A stretch of DNA of 52,411 nt from an uncultured Collinsella sp. (GCA_902494935.1 CABUVH010000003.1:1-52411); one strand, 5' to 3'. Positions 9,483-18,437 are shown, numbered from the stretch's first letter. Numbers and translations are program-made. The notes: generated from the sequence alone by a model not told the origin.

Positions 9483-9515
9483 AATGTGGCAAAGGGACAG
9501 TCCCTTTGCCACATT
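9483..9515. repeat. 33-bp perfect palindrome (GGGACAGTCCC family)
   Basis: Two 16-bp arms (AATGTGGCAAAGGGAC and its complement) around one central A, starting 6 nt after the redoxin stop. It has the same design as the copy at 16040 but carries GGC/GCC where that copy has GAC/GTC, a change on both arms that keeps pairing. It probably acts at the mRNA 3' end or as a REP-like element. Confidence 0.85.
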
Positions 9516-9604
9516 GTCAATGCCATGTGCGGGATGGTGCGCCACGCGACGTGCCGTCCCGTTCGTTTTTGTGCGGTCCCCAACATTCCTCACTGGCACC
9601 GGCA

Positions 9605-9781
9605 AAACAGTTTCCATTGATACGGCTCCTAGAGACTCAGAAGGGCACACATAACGACCTTGATGGTGCGCTGACGGTTCCCTGTCTCACGGAAGATGAC
9701 CAAAGCGTTGGCCTCAAAGCACTCGTCGGCAATCTCAAAGCCCTCAGTGATGATCTTGCGGTACAGGTCATTCTTGCGACA
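9605..9781 (-). pseudogene. Remnant of transcarbamylase 3' end plus MFS start
   Basis: Read on the minus strand, this stretch encodes about 48 residues ending CALLSL-stop that match the last residues of the transcarbamylase at 19800-20864; by eye 40 of 48 are identical (shared IITEGFEIADECFEANA). After the stop it continues with the same intergenic sequence (GGAGC-GTATCAATGGAAA) and the first codons of the downstream MFS gene. Both sides then lose similarity. It is a gene fossil from duplication or movement of that cluster, inverted relative to the intact copy. It fills most of the gap between the redoxin and Crp genes. Confidence 0.85.
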
Positions 9782-9842
9782 GTTGACTTTTGCTGCTCCC
9801 TATTATTCCTGATAGATTAGACCATGGGAGAAGGAGTCGCAG

Positions 9843-10508
9843 ATGACCATGGTGCAAAACGTTGTAGAGAAGCTCCCTTTTTGGGCGCATCTGTCTTCTG
9901 ACGAGAGGACGCTCGTTTTGGAGCAAGCCGCCTTGCGCACCTTCGATGCCGGCCAGCTTATCGGCGGCAGCGATAGCTCCTGTACCGGCATGTTCCTTAT
10001 CGTTCAGGGTGGTGTCCGCGTCAGCCTCCTTTCCGAGGAAGGCAAGGAGATCACGCTCTTTAGGATTGGGTGCGGCGAGTGCTGCGTTACAACAGCTTCG
10101 TGCGTAATTCGGCAAATCTCCTTTGGCACGTTGGTTGCCGCAACAGAGAAATCCGAGCTCCTTATTGTGCCTATCGGTGTTTGCGAGCATCTTGCCAGCA
10201 ACAATATTTTCGTCAAAGACTTTATGCTCGAAGTGGAGGCGCGGCGCTACTCTCAGGTGGTTCGTGTGCTCCAACAGATGCTTTTCCGACGTCTCGACCA
10301 GCGTGTTGCCGACTATTTGGTTGAGCGATGCCAGGCAACGGGGTCAATGGAGCTCCGGGTCACTCAAGACGAGCTGGCGCGTGACATCAACTCTGCCCGC
10401 GAGGCGGTGACGCGCGTGCTGCGTCGTCTTGCCAATGAAGGTCTTGTCGAGGTGAAGCGCGGGCGAATCCTTGTTCTGGATGTCGACGGTTTGACACGCC
10501 TGCCGTAG
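9843..10508 (+). CDS. Crp/Fnr-family transcriptional regulator
   Basis: An N-terminal cyclic-nucleotide-binding-like beta-roll (residues about 10-125) and a C-terminal winged helix (RVTQDELARDINSAREAVTR then VLRRLANEGLV). Five cysteines stand out: Cys47 and the cluster Cys77, Cys80, Cys81, Cys87 (IGCGECCVTTASC), a pattern seen in Crp/Fnr proteins linked to rhodanese genes. This suggests thiol or persulfide sensing rather than cAMP binding. AAGGAG lies 6 nt before the ATG. It heads a gene group with a rhodanese and a rhodanese-fused CoA-disulfide reductase, its likely targets. Confidence 0.9.
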   Translation: MTMVQNVVEKLPFWAHLSSDERTLVLEQAALRTFDAGQLIGGSDSSCTGMFLIVQGGVRVSLLSEEGKEITLFRIGCGECCVTTASCVIRQISFGTLVAATEKSELLIVPIGVCEHLASNNIFVKDFMLEVEARRYSQVVRVLQQMLFRRLDQRVADYLVERCQATGSMELRVTQDELARDINSAREAVTRVLRRLANEGLVEVKRGRILVLDVDGLTRLP

Positions 10509-10659
10509 CGATGGCTTTGCCATGGTGCCTATCCACCCAGTGCCTGGCACTCGCTCTTAAGAAAAAATTGTCCCATACGGTGACTTGGTCACGGAACCGG
10601 TCTGCGCCTTCCGGGCATACTGGCATCAACGATAGGGCAAGCGAGCAAAGGAGCTCATC

Positions 10660-10980
10660 ATGGGATTGTTCAATCTATTTGCTGGGGTGGATATCAACAA
10701 AGGTGTTGAAGAGTGCCGTGCGACCGAAGGTGCGGTGTTGATCGATGTGCGTGGCGCTGATGAGTATCGGCAGGGACATATCCCCGGTGCCATCAACATT
10801 CCCCTCGATGGCGTCAATCGCGTGCTTGTCGAGTATCCAAAGAAGGATACGCCTCTGTTCGTGCATTGCCTGAGTGGCGCTCGTAGCGGTCGCGCTGCGA
10901 GCTTTCTTCAGCGTGCGGGCTACGTCAACGTGAAGAACATCGGCGGAATCAATAGCTACAGCGGAAAGGTGGTGCGTTAA
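10660..10980 (+). CDS. Single-domain rhodanese
   Basis: A 106-residue sulfurtransferase domain. It contains LIDVRGADEYRQGHIPGAINIP (CH2A region) and the active-site loop HCLSGARSGRA with catalytic Cys70, which carries the persulfide. A strong AAAGGAG lies 8 nt before the ATG. It is cytoplasmic with no signal peptide. The next gene begins 2 bp after its stop, so the rhodanese and the persulfide reductase are made together and probably pass sulfane sulfur between them. Confidence 0.93.
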   Translation: MGLFNLFAGVDINKGVEECRATEGAVLIDVRGADEYRQGHIPGAINIPLDGVNRVLVEYPKKDTPLFVHCLSGARSGRAASFLQRAGYVNVKNIGGINSYSGKVVR

Positions 10981-10982
10981 CT

Positions 10983-12674
10983 ATGAAGGTGGTTATCGTG
11001 GGGGGCGTTGCTGGCGGTGCATCGGCGGCAGCGCGCTTGCGCAGGCTTGACGAGCAGGCGGAGATTGTCGTTTTTGAGCGCACAGGTTATGTCTCCTATG
11101 CTAACTGCGGATTGCCATACTTTATTGGCGGCGTGATTGAGGAGGAGCCTGCGCTCACGCTGCAATCGCCCGAGGGCTTTTGGAATCGATTCCGCATTGC
11201 CGTGAAGACGAGCCACGAGGTGATCGCCATTCATCCCGATGTGCATACGGTTGACGTTCGCGACCTGCTCACCGGCGAGGAATTTGTCGAGACGTATGAC
11301 AAGCTGATTCTTTCGCCAGGCGCGCATCCCATTCGCCCCGCTCTTCCGGGAATCGATTTGGATAAGATCTTTAGCCTTCGAACGGTAGAGGACACGCTGC
11401 GCATTCATGGTTATGTGCAAGAGCATGAGCCGAGGAGCGCCGTGGTGATCGGTGGCGGCTTTATCGGTGTTGAGGCTGCCGAGAACCTGCGTGGCTTGGG
11501 TCTCGAGGTGACGCTTTTGCAGCGCCCCGGGCAGCTGATGAACAACCTGGACTACGACATGGCGACGCTGCTTCATGCAGAGGTCCGCGAGCATGGCATT
11601 GACCTGCGCCTTCGTGCCGACGTTACGGGCTTTGAGGAGGCCGATGGCCGTGTGGTCACACATGTGGCGGGCGATGATTCCATTATGGCCGATATGGTGC
11701 TACTCGCTATCGGCGTTGCGCCCGAGAGCCATTTGGCAAAGAAAGCTGGTATCGAGCTGGGCATCAAGGGCTCCATTGTGGTGAACGACCGCATGGAGAC
11801 GTCTGCTCCTGACGTATATGCCGTGGGTGATGCCGTGCAGGTCAAGCATCAGGTGACGGGTGAGGACGCGGTGATTTCCCTTGCAGGCCCCGCTAATAAG
11901 CAGGGACGTATCGTCGCCGACGTGATTTGTGGCTTAGACAGTCGCTATCAGGGCTCGCTGGGTTCTTCGGTAATCAAAGTGTTCGACTTGACAGCTGCGA
12001 GCACGGGTCTTTCTGTGAAGGCAGCGCGTGCGGCGGGAATCGATTACGAGAGCGTCGTGCTGTCACCTGGATCGCATGCGGGTTATTATCCCGGGGCCAC
12101 GCCCATGACCATGAAAGTTGTGTTTGAGAGGGAAACCTTGCGTCTGCTGGGCGCGCAGATTGTGGGCATCGATGGCGTGGACAAGCGCATCGATGTGCTG
12201 GCGACGGCAATCCAGGCCGGTATTCGGGCCGATAAGCTCAAGGATTTGGATTTGGCTTATGCGCCGCCATATTCTTCGGCGAAAGACCCGGTGAACATGG
12301 CCGGTTTTATGATCGAAAACGTGGGCTCGGGCATGCTCAAGCAGTGGCATTGGGAGCAGGAACCGGATCTGCCGCGCGATGGTAGTGTGCAGCTGCTCGA
12401 TGTCCGTATGGTTGGCGAGTATGACCTCGGACATATCGACGGCTTTGTGAACATTCCCGTCGATGACTTGCGTGCTCGCTTGGGGGAGCTTGACGTGACA
12501 AAGCCTGTTTATGTTATTTGCCAAAGTGGTCTTCGCAGCTACATTGGCTGCCGCATCCTCGCTCAGTACGGTTTTGACTGCTATAACTTCTCGGGTGGCT
12601 ATCGCTTCTTTGCTGCTGTGACTAAAGACCATCGCGGTAGCGATAACGTGATGCCGTGTGGATTGGAAAAGTAA
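10983..12674 (+). CDS. CoA-disulfide/persulfide reductase with C-terminal rhodanese domain
   Basis: An FAD/NAD(P)H pyridine-nucleotide-disulfide oxidoreductase. It has an N-terminal FAD motif GGVAGGASAAARLRR, the single active cysteine in SYANCGLPY (Cys42), a second nucleotide-binding motif VIGGGFIGVEAAENL, and the FAD-ribityl motif VYAVGDAV. Residues about 465-555 are a rhodanese domain with catalytic Cys513 (VICQSGLRS). This architecture matches NADH-dependent persulfide reductases (Npsr/CoADR-Rhd) that reduce CoA- or glutathione-persulfide, releasing sulfide. The length of 563 residues is normal for the fusion. It follows the small rhodanese by 2 bp. Confidence 0.92.
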   Translation: MKVVIVGGVAGGASAAARLRRLDEQAEIVVFERTGYVSYANCGLPYFIGGVIEEEPALTLQSPEGFWNRFRIAVKTSHEVIAIHPDVHTVDVRDLLTGEEFVETYDKLILSPGAHPIRPALPGIDLDKIFSLRTVEDTLRIHGYVQEHEPRSAVVIGGGFIGVEAAENLRGLGLEVTLLQRPGQLMNNLDYDMATLLHAEVREHGIDLRLRADVTGFEEADGRVVTHVAGDDSIMADMVLLAIGVAPESHLAKKAGIELGIKGSIVVNDRMETSAPDVYAVGDAVQVKHQVTGEDAVISLAGPANKQGRIVADVICGLDSRYQGSLGSSVIKVFDLTAASTGLSVKAARAAGIDYESVVLSPGSHAGYYPGATPMTMKVVFERETLRLLGAQIVGIDGVDKRIDVLATAIQAGIRADKLKDLDLAYAPPYSSAKDPVNMAGFMIENVGSGMLKQWHWEQEPDLPRDGSVQLLDVRMVGEYDLGHIDGFVNIPVDDLRARLGELDVTKPVYVICQSGLRSYIGCRILAQYGFDCYNFSGGYRFFAAVTKDHRGSDNVMPCGLEK

Positions 12675-12786
12675 GGCCTTTTGAGCGGCGTGTATGACAA
12701 TGACAAGATAGAGTAGGACAAACGCGTCGAATACGAACGGCGGGGGAGAGCGGGCAAGTGCGCTCGCGTGGGAGAGGTTGCCGTCC

Positions 12787-15700
12787 ATGCTGGAGCTCAA
12801 GGGTATTTGCAAAAGGTACGTTACGCAGTCGTTTACGCAGGTGGCGCTCGACAGCGTAAGCCTGTCTTTTCGCGATAACGAGTTCGTGGCCATTCTGGGT
12901 CCTTCGGGCTCGGGCAAAACCACGATGCTCAACGTTATCGGTGGGCTGGACCACTTTGATTCCGGTGACCTGTTGATTGACGGTATTTCGACCAAGGACT
13001 TCCGTGACCGCGATTGGGATGCCTATCGCAACAACCGCATCGGCTTTGTGTTCCAAAGCTATAACCTCATTCCGCATCAGACCATTTTGGAAAACGTGGA
13101 GCTGGCGCTCACGCTCACGGGCGTGGGGCATGCCGAGCGCCGCCAGCGTGCGCGCGAGGCGTTGGAGAAAGTCGGCTTGGGCGAGCACGTTAACAAGCGC
13201 CCGAGCCAGCTATCGGGCGGACAGATGCAGCGCGTGGCCATCGCCCGCGCCCTGATTAACGATCCCGAGATTGTGCTGGCAGACGAGCCGACCGGCGCCT
13301 TGGATTCCGCAACGTCCGTGCAGGTCATGGACTTGCTCAAGGACGTGGCGCGCGACCGTCTGGTTATTATGGTCACGCACAATCCTGAGCTTGCGTACCA
13401 ATACGCCACGCGCATCGTCAACCTGGCGGACGGCAAGATCACCGACGATTCCGACCCCTTTGATGTAGCAAAGGCCGCGCGTCGCGAGGCCAAGCCTACG
13501 CGCAAAACCTCGATGAGCTTTGTGACGGCGCTGGGGCTTTCTGCCCGAAACCTCATGACCAAAAAGGGCCGCACGGCCATGACGGCCTTTGCGGGCTCGA
13601 TTGGCATTATCGGTATCGCGGCGATTCTGGCGCTGTCCAACGGCGTAAACGGCTACATCAAAAAGGTCGAGGAGGATACGCTCTCGAGCTACCCGCTCAC
13701 CATTTCCAAGCAGGATTACGACCTGTCGTCCATGATGGGTGGACAGGGGGCCACGGATGATGACTCGCCTGAAAACGTGGATTTGTCCGACGACAGTGCC
13801 GGCGGCAAGGCTCAGGGAACCGATAAGATTCCCGTGGTCACGGCCGTAAAGGATATGTTTGCGAGCGTTAAGTCCAATGACATGACGAGCTTTAAGGCAT
13901 GGCTCGATGCCGGTGGCGATGGCATCGATAAAGAAGTCAATGCCATCCAGTACGGTTATGGCGTGACGCCGGTTGTCTATCGTGCGGGCAAGGGTGACGA
14001 GAAACCCGTTCGGCTGGTGCCCAACGCTATGACTGAGGCAATGAGCGGCGGCGCGAGTTCGGCGGCGACGGTGAGCATGGAATCCATGGGAACCTCGGTC
14101 TTTAACGAGATGATTGACGACCAGAGCTTGCTCGACAGCCAGTACGATGTCGTCGCCGGTCATTGGCCCACGTCCGCCAGCGAAGCCGTCATGGTGCTTT
14201 CGAGCCGCGGCACGGTGGGCGATTACACGCTCTATAGCATCGGCGCGCTGGATATCGATGAGCTCAACGACCTGGTTAACAGCGCCATGACGGCTGACGG
14301 TAAGATCGAGACGCCCGAGACCGGCACCGACTTCACCTACGACGATGCGCTGTCCACGACGTTTAAGGTGCTGTCGCCGGCCGATGCCTATCGCAAAAAC
14401 GAAGAGACCGGCATGTGGACTGACATGTCTGGCGACGCCGACTTTATGGCCGCCAAGGTTGCCGACGGTATTGACGTGCACATTGTGGGCGTGGTGCGAC
14501 CTAACGAGACGGCCAATGCGAGTGCGTTGTCTCCGGGCATTGCCTATACGCATGCGCTGACTCGCCAGCTTATGGAGCGCGCCGCCGATTCGCAGATTGT
14601 GCAGGAGCAACTCGACCACCCCGAGACGGATGTCTTTACGGGCAAAACCTTCGACGAACTGCAAGGCGAGGCCAAGCAAGGCGTTGATCTGGGCAGCATG
14701 TTCAGTGTGGACGAAGCGGCGCTCAAGAGTGCGTTTTCGTTCGATACATCTGCGCTTTCGGGTGCGGCCGGCGGTATCGACCTTTCTGGTATTGACTTGT
14801 CCGGGCTGGACATTGACCTTTCGGACGTTGGAAAGGACGTCGACTTCAGCGACATCATGGCCAAAGCACCGGCCCCAGATTTCTCGGGCATCTTTGACGG
14901 TCTGGAACTCACGCCCGAGCAAATGCGGCAGGTGGGAACGCTTGCCAACCAACTGTTCGAGGGCTTTTTGCAGTCTGATCAGTTTAAGGCGCTGTCGCCC
15001 GAAGATCTTAAGGACGCGTCAAAGCTCTCTGCCGCATTCTCGACGTATCTTGAGCATGATGCCGCAGCCCAGCAATGCCTAGCTCAGCTGAAGGCCCTCG
15101 GCGGCGATGCCCTGGCCGAGCGCCTGCGGCAGGCGATGACCGACTATGTGCAAAAGCAGCTGGCTCCGTATCTGCAGCAGGCTATGGATCAGATGATGAA
15201 GTCGATCAGCGACCAGATTGCGGCGACGGTGTCAGCTCAGCTCAAGGCAGGCACGGCTGGGCTTATGGACCAGATGGCGACGCAGATGTCTTTGAGTTTT
15301 GCCAACCTAGCGAGCGCTATGCGTGTGGATGCGAGCGCCTTTGCCCGCGCCATCCATTTCAACATGGACGCCGAGGACCTGAGTTCGCTCATGATGAGCT
15401 ATGCCAAGGCTTCGAAGCTCACCTACGACAACAATCTGACCACGTTGGGTTATGCGGACGAGGCGGATCCCATCTCGGTCAAGATTTTCCCGCGCGACTT
15501 TGAGGCCAAGGAGCGCGTACTCGATCGCATCGATGCGTACAACAAGCAGGTCAAAGCCGCTGGCCACGATGATCGGGCAATTTCGTACACAGACTACATG
15601 GGCATCATCATGGGTTCGGTGACCGACATCGTGAACACCATCAGCTTGGTGCTCATCGCATTCGTGAGTATCAGCCTGGTGGTGAGCTCCATCATGATCG

Positions 15701-16041
15701 GCATCATCACGTACATCAGCGTGCTGGAGCGCAAAAAGGAGATTGGCATTCTGCGCGCGATTGGCGCGTCGAAGCGTAACGTGGCAAACGTGTTCAACGC
15801 CGAGACCTTTATCGAGGGCCTCATCGCCGGCGTCTTTGCCATTGTCGTCGTGGTGGCCGTGAGCTTCCCGGTTAATTCCTGGGCGCTTGCTGCCAAACAA
15901 GTACCCAACCTGATGAGCCTACCCGTGCAGGATGCGCTGGTGCTCATCGCGATTTCGGTGCTGCTGACGGTTGTTGCCGGCCTGCTGCCGGCCCGCAGTG
16001 CATCCAAAAAAGACCCCGTGGAAGCCTTGCGCTCCGAATAA
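12787..16041 (+). CDS. MacB/FtsX-type ABC transporter, ATPase and permease fused
   Basis: The N-terminal ~225 residues are an ABC ATPase of the LolD/MacB type (Walker A GPSGSGKTT, signature LSGGQ, Walker B IVLADEPTGALD). A first membrane helix follows near residue 265. A very large extracytoplasmic region of roughly 650 residues contains Asp-rich short repeats (IDLSGIDLSGLDIDLSDV) and helical Ala/Gln-rich parts. Three C-terminal membrane helices form an FtsX domain. Such mechanotransmission exporters act on envelope substrates or antimicrobial peptides; the cargo is unknown. I start at the ATG with GGGAGAGG 9 nt upstream; an in-frame TTG three codons earlier lies on that site. It stands alone, with a palindrome overlapping its stop codon. 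Confidence 0.92.
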   Translation: MLELKGICKRYVTQSFTQVALDSVSLSFRDNEFVAILGPSGSGKTTMLNVIGGLDHFDSGDLLIDGISTKDFRDRDWDAYRNNRIGFVFQSYNLIPHQTILENVELALTLTGVGHAERRQRAREALEKVGLGEHVNKRPSQLSGGQMQRVAIARALINDPEIVLADEPTGALDSATSVQVMDLLKDVARDRLVIMVTHNPELAYQYATRIVNLADGKITDDSDPFDVAKAARREAKPTRKTSMSFVTALGLSARNLMTKKGRTAMTAFAGSIGIIGIAAILALSNGVNGYIKKVEEDTLSSYPLTISKQDYDLSSMMGGQGATDDDSPENVDLSDDSAGGKAQGTDKIPVVTAVKDMFASVKSNDMTSFKAWLDAGGDGIDKEVNAIQYGYGVTPVVYRAGKGDEKPVRLVPNAMTEAMSGGASSAATVSMESMGTSVFNEMIDDQSLLDSQYDVVAGHWPTSASEAVMVLSSRGTVGDYTLYSIGALDIDELNDLVNSAMTADGKIETPETGTDFTYDDALSTTFKVLSPADAYRKNEETGMWTDMSGDADFMAAKVADGIDVHIVGVVRPNETANASALSPGIAYTHALTRQLMERAADSQIVQEQLDHPETDVFTGKTFDELQGEAKQGVDLGSMFSVDEAALKSAFSFDTSALSGAAGGIDLSGIDLSGLDIDLSDVGKDVDFSDIMAKAPAPDFSGIFDGLELTPEQMRQVGTLANQLFEGFLQSDQFKALSPEDLKDASKLSAAFSTYLEHDAAAQQCLAQLKALGGDALAERLRQAMTDYVQKQLAPYLQQAMDQMMKSISDQIAATVSAQLKAGTAGLMDQMATQMSLSFANLASAMRVDASAFARAIHFNMDAEDLSSLMMSYAKASKLTYDNNLTTLGYADEADPISVKIFPRDFEAKERVLDRIDAYNKQVKAAGHDDRAISYTDYMGIIMGSVTDIVNTISLVLIAFVSISLVVSSIMIGIITYISVLERKKEIGILRAIGASKRNVANVFNAETFIEGLIAGVFAIVVVVAVSFPVNSWALAAKQVPNLMSLPVQDALVLIAISVLLTVVAGLLPARSASKKDPVEALRSE

Positions 16042-16072
16042 TGTGACAAAGGGACAGTCCCTTTGTCACATT
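16040..16072. repeat. 33-bp perfect palindrome (GGGACAGTCCC family)
   Basis: 16-bp arms (AATGTGACAAAGGGAC and complement) around one central A, with the left arm overlapping the ABC transporter stop codon. It differs from the copy at 9483 by a paired change only. A role as a 3'-end stem or REP-like element is inferred. Confidence 0.85.
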
Positions 16073-16165
16073 GAGACCCTTGCGAAAACGGGGTCTAATT
16101 ACCGTTCGGCAGGTTAAGAACTCCCTCTCCCCGCTTAATGCTTGACGAAGAGTCCTCTGGTTTAT

Positions 16166-16203
16166 ATACCTATCGGTAGGCATATAGGATGTATTGCCGA
16201 TAG
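16166..16203 (+). promoter_or_regulatory. TetR operator-like sites before the first MFS gene
   Basis: Contains CCTATCGGTAGG (16169-16180) and the inverted arms CTATCGG and CCGATAG flanking CATATAGGAT. The half-site CGGTAGG followed by CATATAG matches CGGTAGGTATAGTAG before the deiminase gene at 18350. It ends 13 nt before the MFS start codon, so a bound repressor would block transcription. Confidence 0.6.
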
Positions 16204-16216
16204 AAATGGAGCAACC

Positions 16217-17497
16217 ATGACTCTCACCACACCAGCCAAAAAAGATTGTCTCCGTGAAAGCGGCGCATTTGCTTGGGTCGTCGTTATTGCGCTCGGCTTA
16301 ATGTCCGCCGGAACAACTGGCACATATAGCATTATTGCCGGCTCATTCGTTGCTCCAGTATGTGAAGATCTGGGCTTTGACTACACTTCTTTTTCTTTCT
16401 ATTTCACCGCGATTCTTCTTGGCCTTGCGCTTGGGCTTCCGCTTTTGAGTCGCTTCATTCCAAAAGTAATCGGCAAACCATGGCATATTTGCATTGAACT
16501 CGTCCTTATTGCCGCCGGCGCCGCAATGGCGTTCTACACCGAGGTCTGGATGTTCACCGTCTCCGCCGCAGTGATCGGCATCTGCTTTTCGTTTACAACG
16601 GGCGTCTGCATGTCCGATGTCATTGACCAATGGTTCAGCAAATCGTCCGGTCTCGCCATCGGCCTCGCTTGGGGCGTTAATTCTCTCTGCACGCTGTTAT
16701 TGAGTCCTGTCATTACGCTGGTCATCGAGCAGCAAGGCTGGCGTACGGGATACATCGTGCTTGCGGCCGTTTCTGCAGCTATGATTTTGCCTGCAAGCGC
16801 ATTTATCATTCGCCTTAACCCCTCTGATCGTAATATGCTTCCGTACGGAGAGACCGCCTCCGAAACCCATGAGAGCTGCAGCGCCGATGAGCAGGAAGAT
16901 GTCCTTTCGGGCATGGCACTCCGCGATGCCACGAAAACGCCGTCTTTTATTCTCTGTGCCCTCTTGCTTTGCGTGGCGCAGCTCACCTGCTGCATGAACC
17001 AGCTGTTTCCAACCTATGCAAGCGAGGTCGGTTTCAATCCTATCGTAGGAAGCTTAATGGTCTCGGCAGCTTCACTCTCCGATATCTTCCTAAATCCCTT
17101 CGTGGGCAAAACATGCGACAAGCTTGGCGCTATTAAAGCAACGGTCGCATGGACAGGTGTCAGCATTCTTTCATTCCTGCTTCTTATCATTGGCGGAAGC
17201 AATGAGACCGTTTCCATCATTGCAGCTGGTGTAAACGATGTCATGTTCGCCATCGTTGGAACCGCAATGCCGATGCTTCTCCTCTCGCTCTTTGGATCAC
17301 GCGATTTTGGAAGGATCTATTCGATCGTTTGCTCAGCGGGCTATGTCGTCGGTGCTTTTGGAATGCCGGTCATGATGAAGGTTTACGGCATGGCAGGGTC
17401 ATTCCAGGGAGTATTTATCTTCTGCATTGCCTGCAACCTTATGATTGCTGCGTTTGCTATCGTTTCCGGCTTTCTCAATAAGGCTGCTGAAAAGTAA
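16217..17497 (+). CDS. MFS transporter (OFA-like), paralogue of the one at 20876
   Basis: A 12-helix major facilitator with the loop-2/3 region FIPKVIGKPW and an OFA-like start (GLMSAGTTGTYSIIAGSF). It is clearly paralogous to the carrier at 20876, sharing long blocks (TEVWMF, MSDVIDQWF, LTCCMNQLFPTYASEVGF). It probably moves the substrate or product of the deiminase/transcarbamylase pair. TGGAG lies 6 nt before this ATG; a more upstream in-frame start would read through the operator. Its codon use is somewhat richer in A/T than the second copy, hinting at a different history. It converges with the TetR gene. Confidence 0.9.
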   Translation: MTLTTPAKKDCLRESGAFAWVVVIALGLMSAGTTGTYSIIAGSFVAPVCEDLGFDYTSFSFYFTAILLGLALGLPLLSRFIPKVIGKPWHICIELVLIAAGAAMAFYTEVWMFTVSAAVIGICFSFTTGVCMSDVIDQWFSKSSGLAIGLAWGVNSLCTLLLSPVITLVIEQQGWRTGYIVLAAVSAAMILPASAFIIRLNPSDRNMLPYGETASETHESCSADEQEDVLSGMALRDATKTPSFILCALLLCVAQLTCCMNQLFPTYASEVGFNPIVGSLMVSAASLSDIFLNPFVGKTCDKLGAIKATVAWTGVSILSFLLLIIGGSNETVSIIAAGVNDVMFAIVGTAMPMLLLSLFGSRDFGRIYSIVCSAGYVVGAFGMPVMMKVYGMAGSFQGVFIFCIACNLMIAAFAIVSGFLNKAAEK

Positions 17498-17531
17498 TAA
17501 GCGCCGATTGCACCGGCATAGATTGCCACGC

Positions 17532-17580
17532 AACAGGGGTCGACTCCAAGCCAGATTGGAGTCGACCCCTGTTTTCGTTT
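17532..17580 (+). terminator. Intrinsic terminator of the first MFS gene
   Basis: A perfect 18-bp stem (AACAGGGGTCGACTCCAA and complement) with a 6-nt loop, followed by TTTTCGTTT. It sits 34 bp after the MFS stop, between convergent genes. Confidence 0.9.
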
Positions 17581-17634
17581 TAAAGGTTGCCCGCAGGCAC
17601 CATGGGCGCCAACATGCGCTTCAGCTTGGCTGGT

Positions 17635-18213
17635 CTATTTGAACATAAGCTCGACTATTCCCGCCCAAACCGCTTTCTCATCAATATCCTCACCTTGAGC
17701 GACCGTATTGCTTGCTCCCTCCAGAACGGTATAAAGAATTTGTACGTAGAGCATTACGTCGGCGCTATCGGAAAACGCGCCAATCTCTACACCATGAAGA
17801 AGGATGTCTTTAAGCGCATCCATGGTTCGTTTGGTCGCCGTCGCTTGACGTTCCTGAACTGCAGGAATTCGATTTGCTTGAACGCTAACCTCGGCCAGCA
17901 CGCGCCGGCGCTTTTCATCGCTTCGATAGCCACCTATAACTGAATTGCCGAGCTCGATAAGCGCGGCCTTGAACCCGTCCCTATCGACTATTAGCGAGTA
18001 GTCGCGCTGATAGTCAATGGTCGGAAACATGCTGTCCAAGAGCGTAGTGAAAATCTCCTCTTTTGAGGGAAAGTAGTAGTACACCGACGGCTTGGATATA
18101 CCGACAAAGTCGCAAATCTTTCCGATAGACGCTTTGTCATAACCGACTTCTGCCACAAGATCGTACATTGCGTCCAATATTTTTTTTCTTGTGCTCACGC
18201 TGCATTTCTCCAT
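17635..18213 (-). CDS. TetR-family repressor
   Basis: A 192-residue regulator. The N-terminal TetR helix-turn-helix reads ASIGKICDFVGISKPSVYYYF followed by SKEEIF, and the rest is an all-helical ligand-binding domain. It is divergent from the deiminase gene and convergent with the first MFS gene. Matching operator-like sequences lie before both, so it likely represses both and probably itself, released by the pathway substrate. It starts at MEKCSVSTRKK; no clear Shine-Dalgarno is visible, so the start is less certain than the family call. Confidence 0.9.
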   Translation of the reverse strand: MEKCSVSTRKKILDAMYDLVAEVGYDKASIGKICDFVGISKPSVYYYFPSKEEIFTTLLDSMFPTIDYQRDYSLIVDRDGFKAALIELGNSVIGGYRSDEKRRRVLAEVSVQANRIPAVQERQATATKRTMDALKDILLHGVEIGAFSDSADVMLYVQILYTVLEGASNTVAQGEDIDEKAVWAGIVELMFK

Positions 18214-18290
18214 TGCAAATCACTTCCGCACTACCAACATTATTAAGGATGGCAACGGAACATCAATTCGTGTCCAAACATGACCACTAT

Positions 18291-18362
18291 ATACGGCGAA
18301 CGGTATGTATCAGTAGGCGAGCGGCAATTATTCAAAATTATCTACCGAACGGTAGGTATAGT
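18291..18362. promoter_or_regulatory. Divergent TetR operator/promoter region
   Basis: A perfect inverted repeat CTACCG-AA-CGGTAG at 18342-18355 lies between a possible -35 (TTCAAA, 18331) and -10 (TATAGT, 18357). A second related site, GCGAACGGTATGTATCAGTAG, lies at 18297-18317, about 50 bp away in the same orientation. The arrangement fits TetR repression of the deiminase gene and autoregulation. The -35/-10 spacing (20 bp) is long, so the exact promoter is uncertain. Confidence 0.65.
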
Positions 18363-18437
18363 AGTACTATAGCAGGTGAAACCCCGCTATTGTCGCGGCC
18401 GGACAGCATCGCGGGAAACCCGACGGAAGGACCAACC

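Noticed and set aside
9458..9820. 120-residue plus-strand frame after the redoxin gene
   Set aside because: It runs antisense through the transcarbamylase fossil and the palindrome; no ribosome site or family pattern.
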